From the NCBI GenBank assembly GCA_035301285.1, contig DATGUN010000067.1, forward strand, positions 1 through 10,151: 10,151 bases of DNA, given 5' to 3'. Below the pieces are notes generated by a model. It searched no databases and was not told where the DNA came from. It was given only the letters and a program-made list of their open reading frames with translations. The translations under genes and the position numbers were made by a program. Of the stretch, positions 1 to 6,940 are shown in pieces (within the stretch, counting starts at the first letter, position 1; each line of letters opens with the position of its first letter). Origin of the DNA: DATGUN01 sp035301285. GTDB lineage: Bacteria; Bacillota; Bacilli; Bacillales; Amphibacillaceae.

Positions 1-20
1 TGATGCAGATGTAAACGGAT

Positions 21-62
21 AAAAAAACACATAATCCTCCCCTCCTCAGGGAAAATTATGCG
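21..62 (-). terminator. Leader terminator 1 (attenuator, gene off the left edge)
   Basis: On the minus strand, arms 62-49 and 41-28 form an uninterrupted 14-bp stem (three G-U pairs) around a 7-nt loop, followed directly by seven T (27-21). This is a textbook intrinsic terminator. It lies only about 70 nt downstream of the start predicted from the promoter at 101-129, and no gene fits between them, so it should act as a leader attenuator for a leftward gene beyond position 1. An ATG at 32-30 preceded by GGAGG is part of the 3' arm and is probably not a start codon. Confidence 0.72.
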
Positions 63-82
63 GATCTCTTCTTCTCATCCTC
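59..82 (-). promoter_or_regulatory. Purine-rich leader motif, copy 1
   Basis: A purine-rich leader segment ends in AGAGATCCGCA and runs into the 5' arm of the terminator at 21-62. The rightward leader near 10074-10084 has AGAGATCCACA at the same place (10 of 11 identical). The segment also has GGATGAGAAG, looser than the GAGATG(T/C)AGAGA of the other two leaders. It is a candidate site for an antitermination protein. That is an inference from recurrence and position only. Confidence 0.45.
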
Positions 83-100
83 AATATTTACTTACTATCC

Positions 101-129
101 ATTTAAACAGGATGTGTAACCGTTGTCAA
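101..129 (-). promoter_or_regulatory. Promoter P1 (leftward, sigma-A type)
   Basis: On the minus strand, TTGACA (129-124) is followed by a 17-nt spacer and TTAAAT (106-101), predicting a start near 94. It is 24 of 29 bases identical to the rightward promoter at 10013-10041. It lies downstream of the HAD gene and points away from it, so it serves a gene off the left edge. Confidence 0.65.
115..128 (-). promoter_or_regulatory. cre-like site (CcpA) over P1
   Basis: TGACAACGGTTACA fits the Bacillus cre consensus TGWAARCGYTWNCW at 12 of 14 positions and overlaps the -35 box and spacer of P1. CcpA binding there would block RNA polymerase when a preferred sugar is present. The same arrangement recurs at the two other promoters of this design in the window. 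Confidence 0.55.
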
Positions 130-212
130 TAGTTTTTGTGATAAAAGTTAGCTACACCTCTCAAAACCTTGAAGGAAATTGATAGCATCATAGGTTAAAA
201 ATATAATCGATG

Positions 213-235
213 AAAAAATGAATCTATCATTCATT
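213..235 (-). terminator. Weak terminator at the end of the seven-gene unit
   Basis: On the minus strand, AATGAAT (235-229) pairs with ATTCATT (223-217) around a 5-nt loop and runs into TTTT (216-213). The hairpin overlaps the TGA stop of the HAD gene. The stem is entirely A/T-rich, so termination is probably weak. No stronger hairpin is seen before P1. Confidence 0.35.
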
Positions 236-986
236 GATAAGTCAATTTTGGTAATTCCATTATAGAATGGATGATTATATCAGATACATATCTTTTATCT
301 AGAGTATCTTGTACTGTATCGTTTTTATCCAACGTTCCGATATATTCCGTTTGTGTATTTCGTTTTATGGGATCTATACATTTTATTTTTTTAGGCATAT
401 TTTTATCGATCAACACCGATTTAGCACCCAGTTGATTCGCAAAATAAACATCGTGATCTATGCGATCCCCTACATGAGCTATAATGTCACCTTGTTTCAA
501 CAGTTTTTCTGCCATCCTCGTATCAGGCTTTCCATATCCTGTATTGCACGGCGTAATGACTTCATCAAAAAACGTATCCAATCCCAATGTTTTTATCACT
601 GGAAACTGGTATTTATAAAATCCGTTTGTCACCGCAGCCAGTGAATAACCTTTATCAATCAAGTTTTGTAATGAATCCAGAATATCATTCTCCAATAAAT
701 ATACTTTTGGATAGACTGAAAAACGTAATACCAATTGTTCGATGTCTATATTAACGTGAATGTCATGCTCTTTTAAGAACCGCTCCAATATATCATCCCA
801 ATCATAGGCATCTACATAATGGTGTTCAGCCAGTCTTTTTTTGTGTTCGGCAACCAATGCCCTAACAACCTTAAGATCCGCGGTGGCATTTTCAAGAACC
901 AATTTTTCAATCTCTGGGAAAACCCATTTACTGAAAGGATTTTCAATTAATGTCCCATCAAGATCAAACGTAATCCATTTTTTCAA
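231..986 (-). CDS. HAD-family hydrolase (phosphatase)
   Basis: A probable cytosolic phosphomonoesterase of the haloacid dehalogenase superfamily, 251 aa. All four HAD motifs are present: DLDGT near the N-terminus (nucleophile D8, acid/base D10), T120 in VTNG (motif II), K153 in GKPD (motif III) and GDRIDHD at 173-179 (motif IV). Between motifs I and II lies a helical cap of about 100 residues, as in YjjG/phosphoglycolate-phosphatase-like subfamily I members. The chosen start is TTG at 986, because GGAG (999-996) sits 9 nt upstream and the product begins MKKWITFDLDGT. An in-frame TTG at 1001 has no ribosome binding site. The gene begins 24 bp after the rpiR-type gene and is last in the unit. 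It may dephosphorylate a sugar or glycerol phosphate released by the pathway. The substrate cannot be read from the sequence. Confidence 0.88.
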   Translation of the reverse strand: MKKWITFDLDGTLIENPFSKWVFPEIEKLVLENATADLKVVRALVAEHKKRLAEHHYVDAYDWDDILERFLKEHDIHVNIDIEQLVLRFSVYPKVYLLENDILDSLQNLIDKGYSLAAVTNGFYKYQFPVIKTLGLDTFFDEVITPCNTGYGKPDTRMAEKLLKQGDIIAHVGDRIDHDVYFANQLGAKSVLIDKNMPKKIKCIDPIKRNTQTEYIGTLDKNDTVQDTLDKRYVSDIIIHSIMELPKLTYQ

Positions 987-1010
987 TACCTTCCACTCCA
1001 ATATTACGAA

Positions 1011-1871
1011 TTAATATAACTTCTCTGATACGGCTTGTGCAGTTTTATTACGAAATTCTATTGCTGTTTCTTTCATACGGACAAACACTGCTATACATAA
1101 AAGATCTACAACAGCAAGTTGAGATATTTTTGCCGACAATGAACTCCCTCTGAGCGGATTTTCCCAAGCAGCCATCAACAGTTCCACATCGGAAAGTTTT
1201 GTAATGGGCGAACGCGCATTGTGTGTAATACAAATAACCTTCGCCCCCATCTCACGTGCTATTTTTAAGTTATCGTTTGTATCTTTTGTACTGCCAGAGA
1301 CCGAGAACCCAACTGCGACATCTTTTCGAGATAGTAACGATGCACTGACGGCTTGAAAGTGCGTATCCTGCTTCGCCTCGCTTTCCTTGCCTATTCTCGA
1401 AAAAGAATGCGCTGCCTGTAAAGCTGTCAATCCAGATGAACCAACGCCATAAAAATGAATTTTTTCCGAACTGACCAGGATTTGAATCGCCTGTTCCAAC
1501 TTCTCAGCATTTAATAAGTTCCTTGTTTCCTCGGCAATACGTACATGTGAGTTCGTTACTTTCTGTATTAATGTTGTTGCATTATCATTGGCCGTGACTT
1601 TTTCATATAGATTAACATTGGATTTTGCTAGATCCTGTGCCAATGATAGCTTGAAATCTTGAAATCCGCTAAAATGCATTTTTCTGCAAAGACGTAATAC
1701 TGTTGCTTCACCTACGTTTGCTCTTTCTGCCAATTCGGTAACTGATAGATAGATAATTTCCTGTGCATGCTCCTTTACATAGGAGGCAACAACTTTTTCC
1801 GTTTTTGTCATGGAACCCTGATAGCTTTGAATGGTTAATAATGTTCTCCCTGATTCGATATCTTCACTCAT
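1011..1871 (-). CDS. MurR/RpiR-family transcriptional regulator
   Basis: A 286-aa one-component DNA-binding regulator. The N-terminal part (about 1-78) is the RpiR-type helix-turn-helix, with the recognition segment in LAERANVGEATVLRLCRKM (about 47-65). A SIS phosphosugar-binding domain covers about 120-265, with GVGSSG (142-147) and SVSGST (190-195) forming the usual loops. Family members sense phosphosugars or related metabolites and control adjacent catabolic genes. The start is ATG at 1871: GAGG (1882-1879) lies 7 nt upstream, whereas two in-frame GTG codons at 1874 and 1877 sit too close to it. It is sixth of seven genes, 93 bp after the DUF4127 gene, so it is probably co-transcribed with what it controls. 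Its effector is probably a phosphorylated intermediate of this pathway (inference). Confidence 0.92.
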   Translation of the reverse strand: MSEDIESGRTLLTIQSYQGSMTKTEKVVASYVKEHAQEIIYLSVTELAERANVGEATVLRLCRKMHFSGFQDFKLSLAQDLAKSNVNLYEKVTANDNATTLIQKVTNSHVRIAEETRNLLNAEKLEQAIQILVSSEKIHFYGVGSSGLTALQAAHSFSRIGKESEAKQDTHFQAVSASLLSRKDVAVGFSVSGSTKDTNDNLKIAREMGAKVICITHNARSPITKLSDVELLMAAWENPLRGSSLSAKISQLAVVDLLCIAVFVRMKETAIEFRNKTAQAVSEKLY

Positions 1872-1915
1872 CACCACACCTCACCCTACATTTTTAAACA
1901 AGACTATGGATAGGC

Positions 1916-1934
1916 AATCATTTCATGGATGATT
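1916..1934. repeat. Short inverted repeat upstream of the rpiR-type gene
   Basis: AATCAT (1916-1921) and ATGATT (1929-1934) are a perfect 6-bp inverted repeat with a 7-nt centre, in the 93-bp gap before the regulator gene. The spacing would suit a dimeric regulator, so autoregulation is possible. The arms are short and A/T-rich, so chance is not excluded. No convincing promoter is seen in this gap. Confidence 0.3.
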
Positions 1935-1964
1935 AAGGCCATTTTAATTAAGTCTTAATAGACA

Positions 1965-3500
1965 TTAATCGTTAACAACCAGGTCAAATTCCACCTCAAA
2001 CATTCGTTTCCAAGGGAATCCGACATTTGCAATCTCTATTTTATGGTCGCAATGATGTAAGTAACTGTTTATAAAATGGGTCAATTTATCATGAACCAAT
2101 CGCTTCACTTCAGATTCCACCATCGAAATATCGAAGTAATTTCCGCCCAATTCTTCTAAATACGATTGCGTTACTTCCTGGCGTATCAAAGATTGATAGC
2201 CCCAATCTTCAATAATTCTATAATAAAAAAACAAATCATCTTGTTTACTGTCATCTGAACGTGTTCTTTCGTAAGATCTTATGATTGAAAAAGCGATTAC
2301 TGTGCCCAAGGTATTACCGCATGTATTCCATCCTGCATAAGCACCAAGTTTATCGATCAAATCATTTTTTGCCAGTAATTTCATAAGGGTATGGTCACTA
2401 CCGTTGATTGTCGATACATCAGCCAAGGCTACCAACGTTTCCTTTGAGACAAAATGACGGATACTTTCCATAAATTCAATATAGTTGATCTCCGAAAAAT
2501 ATGAATGATGTCTTTCATTATAAGGTACCGGACCAGCCATATCAGATTGCCCCGAAGCAGGAGAATTTACCATCAATATCACATCAGCGTCATCATCATT
2601 GCTCGTGATTATCGCGTTAGCGGCCGTAACCTGTGACTTTATACTTTCACCTAAACTTCGATCTTCCAGAACAGGTTTAACAAAGGGACCAAGCGTCGAA
2701 GAAAAACGCGTATAAACCTTTCCTGTATATTGTTTTACTCGGCAAAACACCCGGGAAAATAAAACACATCCTACTTCGTCCGCACCTGGATAAATAAAAA
2801 TCCGGTCTATAAGATTCAAGTCTTCAACTTTAAATAATAGTTGGCGCTGCTCTTCTGCTGAAAATCCATATTCGGAATTATCATCTAACGGTATAATCAG
2901 ATCTTCAATAATATGTTGATCCACGAATTCAATCGCCAGCTCATTAACATAAGCATTGACTTTTCGTCGACCTATGAAATCTTCTGATACATTGGATGGT
3001 ATCTCTTCCTTCAATTTGTTCAATTGATTTTCTTCATCATTTGTTAAGGTTCCACGTTTCTTTTTATCCATCAAAAAACCATATAAAAAGATATCATATC
3101 CATATTGGCTATAATAATCAGGCTCTTCGTCACTATTATTATAAGCTGGTACCCTCATAATCAAATCAAATGCATAAATTTTAATGTCGGGATTATTTTT
3201 TTGAATCTGTTTCAACACATTCAGCCGTTTTTCACACTCCGCAAACGATAGATTGTGAATTCTCGATGGAACAATCCCTCCGTAGACCAACATATCTATA
3301 GAGACGATGAGATATTCCGATGTCAATGTTGTTTTTAACAGCCACTCTTCAATTGTTTTAAATTCAGCTGGATTCTTTTTATTCCCTAGCATCGATTTTT
3401 CGGGACTAATAAATTCAATATCAGTCATGTTGGCCAACATTTGAGGATAAACAAGATTACAAGGTCTTTCATCCAAAGGTAAGTATACAATTTTCGTCAT
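1965..3500 (-). CDS. DUF4127 family protein, function unknown
   Basis: A 511-aa protein assigned to DUF4127 by its length and motif blocks: LPLDERPCN (7-15), IDMLVYGGIVPSR (68-80), YPGADEVGC (237-245), ADVSTINGSDH (360-370), YAGWNTCGNTLGT (388-400) and a C-terminal FPWKRMFEVEF (495-505). The Asp, Glu, His, Asn and Cys residues in these blocks suggest an enzyme active site. No reaction is established that I can name. No signal peptide or membrane segment is seen, so it should be cytosolic. The start is ATG at 3500, with AAAGGA 7 nt upstream. An upstream extension to 3611 is open but would overlap the preceding gene and carries no conserved sequence. It lies 31 bp after the EEP hydrolase gene, which ties it to the importer and hydrolases. 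It may process the imported compound (inference). Confidence 0.85.
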   Translation of the reverse strand: MTKIVYLPLDERPCNLVYPQMLANMTDIEFISPEKSMLGNKKNPAEFKTIEEWLLKTTLTSEYLIVSIDMLVYGGIVPSRIHNLSFAECEKRLNVLKQIQKNNPDIKIYAFDLIMRVPAYNNSDEEPDYYSQYGYDIFLYGFLMDKKKRGTLTNDEENQLNKLKEEIPSNVSEDFIGRRKVNAYVNELAIEFVDQHIIEDLIIPLDDNSEYGFSAEEQRQLLFKVEDLNLIDRIFIYPGADEVGCVLFSRVFCRVKQYTGKVYTRFSSTLGPFVKPVLEDRSLGESIKSQVTAANAIITSNDDDADVILMVNSPASGQSDMAGPVPYNERHHSYFSEINYIEFMESIRHFVSKETLVALADVSTINGSDHTLMKLLAKNDLIDKLGAYAGWNTCGNTLGTVIAFSIIRSYERTRSDDSKQDDLFFYYRIIEDWGYQSLIRQEVTQSYLEELGGNYFDISMVESEVKRLVHDKLTHFINSYLHHCDHKIEIANVGFPWKRMFEVEFDLVVND

Positions 3501-3531
3501 AGTCTCATCCTTTATCCGATCGATATATATC

Positions 3532-4311
3532 TTACTTAAGATTGAAATAGCATTGAACCGGATAATGATCTGATAGTGTATCTGTATCCGGACCACGTAC
3601 CACTTCTCCACTGGGGCTATATTCCAATAGATAATGATTCACCAGAATATAATCCAGCCTCAAATAAATTGGGTCCATTAATTCCCCTTTAATGTGGGTC
3701 GGCATGGAATATTGAAATGTCCCGGAATCAGCACATACATCATGTAATCCAGATTCCAAAAGTAATTCCATAGGTCGATAGTTGATGGCATTATCTTTTA
3801 TATGTTGCCTTGTCGGCGATTCTTTCGTCAACAATTTTTCATATGTATGACGTGATTTATAATACGTTTCATCCAGAGGAGAAAGTGTATTAAAATCACC
3901 CATTAACACGAGTGGTTCTTGTATTCGATTGATTGATTCAGCGATTTGTTCCGTTTCTTTTTCCCTGTGTTCTGATTCGAATGGCGTCAAGTGGACAATG
4001 ATAAAGTGAACATGATTGATTTTCAGGTGAAGAAGTCCGTGATAAATCGGTTCTTCCTCTATCATTTCAACAACTTCAATCGGCCATTTCGCAGCAATAC
4101 CAACTTGATAAGGACTGGTCTCCATTTCAAATAAACAACTATGTGAGAACCCCGTATCTTTCATCTTTTCCGCAAATTCCGTTTGCGTCCATCCATTTAA
4201 TTCATTAAACCCGACTACATCATAGTTTCCATTTTTCAACCAACGACTCAACCTTTGATATCTTTCCTCTTCTCTACATCCATCCAAAATGTTGTATTGT
4301 AATATTTTCAT
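3532..4311 (-). CDS. Endonuclease/exonuclease/phosphatase (EEP) family hydrolase
   Basis: A 259-aa metal-dependent phosphoesterase of the EEP (DNase I-like) fold. The family residues are all visible: N7 in QYNILDG, E37 in FNELNGW (metal ligand), H107 in VHLTP, D139 and N141 in GDFN, D220 in LRLDYI and the terminal SDHYPV with D248 and H249. The length matches a single EEP domain. No signal peptide is present, so the protein should be cytosolic. EEP members cleave phosphodiesters or phosphomonoesters in nucleic acids, inositol phosphates and phospholipid headgroups. In a transporter operon a small-molecule phosphodiesterase is more likely than a DNA repair nuclease (inference). The start ATG has AAGGA about 6 nt upstream. 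It sits between the binding-protein gene (73-bp gap with a hairpin) and the DUF4127 gene. Confidence 0.88.
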   Translation of the reverse strand: MKILQYNILDGCREEERYQRLSRWLKNGNYDVVGFNELNGWTQTEFAEKMKDTGFSHSCLFEMETSPYQVGIAAKWPIEVVEMIEEEPIYHGLLHLKINHVHFIIVHLTPFESEHREKETEQIAESINRIQEPLVLMGDFNTLSPLDETYYKSRHTYEKLLTKESPTRQHIKDNAINYRPMELLLESGLHDVCADSGTFQYSMPTHIKGELMDPIYLRLDYILVNHYLLEYSPSGEVVRGPDTDTLSDHYPVQCYFNLK

Positions 4312-4348
4312 TTACATCCTTCTCTCTTTCAAACATTATTCAGAAGAA

Positions 4349-4378
4349 GGTTAGCGGAAGATATGATCTCCCGCCACC
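4349..4378 (-). other. Intercistronic mRNA hairpin after the binding-protein gene
   Basis: GCGGGAGAT and ATCTTCCGC (minus strand, arms 4374-4366 and 4362-4354) form a 9-bp stem with a 3-nt loop. GGT/ACC adds three more pairs beyond a small internal loop. No T-tract follows, so this is not a standard terminator. Hairpins at this place after binding-protein genes often protect the upstream mRNA end and raise binding-protein output relative to downstream genes. That role here is an inference. Confidence 0.5.
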
Positions 4379-4384
4379 TATTTG

Positions 4385-5935
4385 TTACTCCCACTCTCCT
4401 TCGAGGCCTTCTTCTTTCATTTCATCATTGAACTCATCAATGACATCCTGACCACCCTTTTCCAAATATTCATCGACCATTTTGTCCCAATCAGATATCG
4501 GCATTTCACCGCCTATCATTTTGGTTTGTGCATCTTCTAAAACTTGATCCAGGTCCGCTCCTTTAGTCATTTCAGTTTCAGAAACAACACCCATAGTAGG
4601 GTCGGAGTAGTGCTCGATATTTTCATGCATTTCACTAATGTCCTTGGTAAGGTCCATCATTTCGGGTATATTATAAGCTTGCCATTCTTCCGCATCCTCA
4701 GGTGTTGGTGCCCATGCACGCTCATCCACGAGATAATTTTTAGGTTGCTTATCATCATCCAACGATTCTGTTTCATCATCGTCAGTCATCTCATACCCTT
4801 CACCTTCATGACCTCTTAGCCAATCGTAAAATTCATTATCTGGATTTCTTTCATCCCATGGAACGAATTCTTTGCCCATATCCAATATTTCAAGCATTTT
4901 TTCGATTTTTTCTGTGTTTCCTTCATTTTCAGCTGATATAGCCACATTCCCTAAATATCCAATCTCGAAAGGGTATCCTTCCGAACCATCGGGTGCTTCA
5001 AATGGGGGGATGGCCACAACCTCAGCATCTGGATCGATCTCTACTAAACTCTCCATATTGGAATCTGACATTCCATATGACGATCCATAGAAGATACCGC
5101 CTTTGCCAGAGTAAAATTCTTTCTCTGCATCACTGTGATTCAATAACGCAAAGTCTTGTGTAACCGCCCCTTCATCATATAGATCATGGAGAAATTCAAC
5201 AACTTCTTTACGGCCATCCGATATCAAACCTGGCATGTAATTCCCATCGTCATCTTGATGATACCAGGTGCTCCCCCAATACGGACCAAAGGCATAACTT
5301 GGATTAATTCCCTCTCCCAATACCATTCCGTACGTGTCGTCTTTCCCGTTCCCGTTCGGATCATCATTTGTAAACGCTAATGCGACTTCCTTCAGTTCTT
5401 CATAAGAGGTTGGGACGTCCAAACCTAAATTGTCCAACCAATCCTTACGTATGATAGGTGTCAATGTGTATTGTTGATAATATGTGGGGATACCGTATAC
5501 ATGCCCATCAACCGTATTGGATTTCCAGACATGTTCCGGAATATAATCTTTGTATTCTAGATCATCGATATAATCATCTAAGGGAAGGAATGCACCTTGT
5601 TTGGCCCACTTGAAAAAGTTCAACTTCGTCGGCCCCTGCGACCTCGTTGCAACCATATCAGGAATATCCCCGCCAGCCATAGTAGCAGTCAATTTTTCAT
5701 TATAATCACTCTCGGGCACAAACTGAATGCTGTAATCAACCCCCAGCTTCTCATTGATCATCTCCAATCCTTCGCCATCTTTGGCAGGCGGATCAGCCCA
5801 TGTGTATTTAATCGCTTCAATCGACAAGTCATCGTCGCCAGCTTTACTATCCGAACTCGATGAACAGGCAACAGAAATCAATGCAAATCCAACAAATAAT
5901 AACCCCGTTATAAGATACTTCCTTAAATTTTGCAT
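4385..5935 (-). CDS. ABC transporter solute-binding lipoprotein (LplA/YtcQ-like)
   Basis: The 516-aa extracellular substrate-binding subunit of a carbohydrate ABC importer. A lipoprotein signal peptide is clear: basic start (R5, K6), hydrophobic core, then ISVAC with the lipidated Cys at 24, followed by a Ser-rich linker. Length and layout match the long binding proteins of LplABC/YtcQ-type systems, which bind oligosaccharides. The aromatic stretch GPYWGSTWYHQDDDGNY (about 217-233) resembles sugar-contact regions in this family. The mature protein is strikingly acidic: 16 of the last 44 residues are D or E against 3 K, a pattern typical of exported proteins of halophiles. The start ATG has AGAGGG 8 nt upstream. 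It follows both permease genes (109-bp gap) and precedes an mRNA hairpin. The ligand cannot be determined from the sequence. Confidence 0.93.
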   Translation of the reverse strand: MQNLRKYLITGLLFVGFALISVACSSSSDSKAGDDDLSIEAIKYTWADPPAKDGEGLEMINEKLGVDYSIQFVPESDYNEKLTATMAGGDIPDMVATRSQGPTKLNFFKWAKQGAFLPLDDYIDDLEYKDYIPEHVWKSNTVDGHVYGIPTYYQQYTLTPIIRKDWLDNLGLDVPTSYEELKEVALAFTNDDPNGNGKDDTYGMVLGEGINPSYAFGPYWGSTWYHQDDDGNYMPGLISDGRKEVVEFLHDLYDEGAVTQDFALLNHSDAEKEFYSGKGGIFYGSSYGMSDSNMESLVEIDPDAEVVAIPPFEAPDGSEGYPFEIGYLGNVAISAENEGNTEKIEKMLEILDMGKEFVPWDERNPDNEFYDWLRGHEGEGYEMTDDDETESLDDDKQPKNYLVDERAWAPTPEDAEEWQAYNIPEMMDLTKDISEMHENIEHYSDPTMGVVSETEMTKGADLDQVLEDAQTKMIGGEMPISDWDKMVDEYLEKGGQDVIDEFNDEMKEEGLEGEWE

Positions 5936-6044
5936 TTAGAAAACCCTCTTTTCATAATTTATTCAGGAACCTATACTTACACAGTCATAGCAGCCAATAA
6001 TAAATTATCTTCCCACTCAGTCTTTCCCCCGATAAATGCAACAT

Positions 6045-6920
6045 CTAACCTTTAACGGAACCTAACATCACCCCCTTGGCAAAATGTTTTTGCAAGAAGG
6101 GATAAACAATCAGAATAGGTATTGTCGCTAATAATATTGCAGCCATTTGCACGGTTTCCGGAGGAGGTTGTACTTCTAATATTTGACTACCCAACGCAGC
6201 ATCAGGTTCATTGACGATTACAATTTGCCGCAATACAACCTGTATCGGCCATTTAGCTGGATCATCCAAATAAAGAATACCTGTGAAATATGTATTCCAA
6301 TGCGTTACAGCATAAAACAACGTGAAAGCAGCCAAAGATGGCTTTGACAATGGAAGGATAACCTTCCTGAAAATCTGCAGTTGATTAGCCCCATCGACGA
6401 TAGAAGCCTCGATCAATTCTTCCGGAATGCTCCTGAAAAATTGACTCATGACAATCAAATAAAACGGACTGATGGCAACCGGTATAATCAAGGCCCATAT
6501 TGAATTCATCAAACCTGTGCCTTTTACAACCAAAAAAGTAGGTATCATCCCAGCACTGAATAAGAAACTAAAAAGCACCATAAACATGAAGAATGACCGC
6601 CCTGGAATTGGACGCGACAATGCATAACCCATAGTTGATGTAAAAAAAAGATTTACCAACGTACCTGCCACAGTTATAAATATGGTTACAAATATAGAAC
6701 GAATAAACGATTCTGAACTCAGGATATATTTATATGCATCTGTCACCCATTCTTTTGGCCATAACAATATATCACTTTGCATGACATCTGTTAGCGAAGA
6801 AAATGAAACAACAAGTATATAGAACATCGGAAACAACATGATAAAAGCTACTATCGCCAGCATGGAAACGTTAACAAAATCAAACACCCGTTCACCTTTC
6901 GTACGCCTAATAATGCTCAT
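6045..6920 (-). CDS. Carbohydrate ABC transporter permease (LplC/YtcP-like)
   Basis: A 291-aa inner-membrane permease of the CUT1 class. About six hydrophobic segments are visible, starting with one at 17-40. The ATPase-docking EAA loop is EELIEASIVDGANQLQIF (167-184), with the invariant Gly at 177. The C-terminus LGSVKG is typical of LplC/YtcP members. It should pair with the LplB-like subunit to form the channel. AAGGAGGG directly follows the upstream stop codon, but its spacing to the ATG is long (about 12 nt). The start is kept because MSIIRRTKGERVFD is the expected N-terminal helix. The 20-bp gap to the upstream permease gene indicates co-transcription. Confidence 0.94.
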   Translation of the reverse strand: MSIIRRTKGERVFDFVNVSMLAIVAFIMLFPMFYILVVSFSSLTDVMQSDILLWPKEWVTDAYKYILSSESFIRSIFVTIFITVAGTLVNLFFTSTMGYALSRPIPGRSFFMFMVLFSFLFSAGMIPTFLVVKGTGLMNSIWALIIPVAISPFYLIVMSQFFRSIPEELIEASIVDGANQLQIFRKVILPLSKPSLAAFTLFYAVTHWNTYFTGILYLDDPAKWPIQVVLRQIVIVNEPDAALGSQILEVQPPPETVQMAAILLATIPILIVYPFLQKHFAKGVMLGSVKG

Positions 6921-6940
6921 GATGGTTGTATTCCCTCCTT

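Noticed and set aside
1..32. Possible leftward gene starting at ATG 32-30 (or GTG 30-28) behind a GGAGG
   Set aside because: The GGAGG and the start codon are both inside the 3' arm of a 14-bp terminator stem followed by T7, and the ten codons visible give no recognisable protein.
3501..3611. N-terminal extension of the DUF4127 gene to 3611
   Set aside because: It overlaps the end of the EEP gene and lacks family sequence; ATG 3500 has a well-placed AAAGGA site and gives the expected N-terminus.
4544..5939. Several rightward open frames inside the binding-protein gene, and similar frames inside the LplB-type and HAD genes
   Set aside because: They are antisense shadows of clear genes with low-complexity, unrecognisable products and no ribosome binding sites.
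5936..6044. Possible internal promoter before the binding-protein gene (TTGGCT with TATAGG)
   Set aside because: Both boxes are poor matches with a 16-nt spacer; the 109-bp gap alone is not enough to call a promoter.
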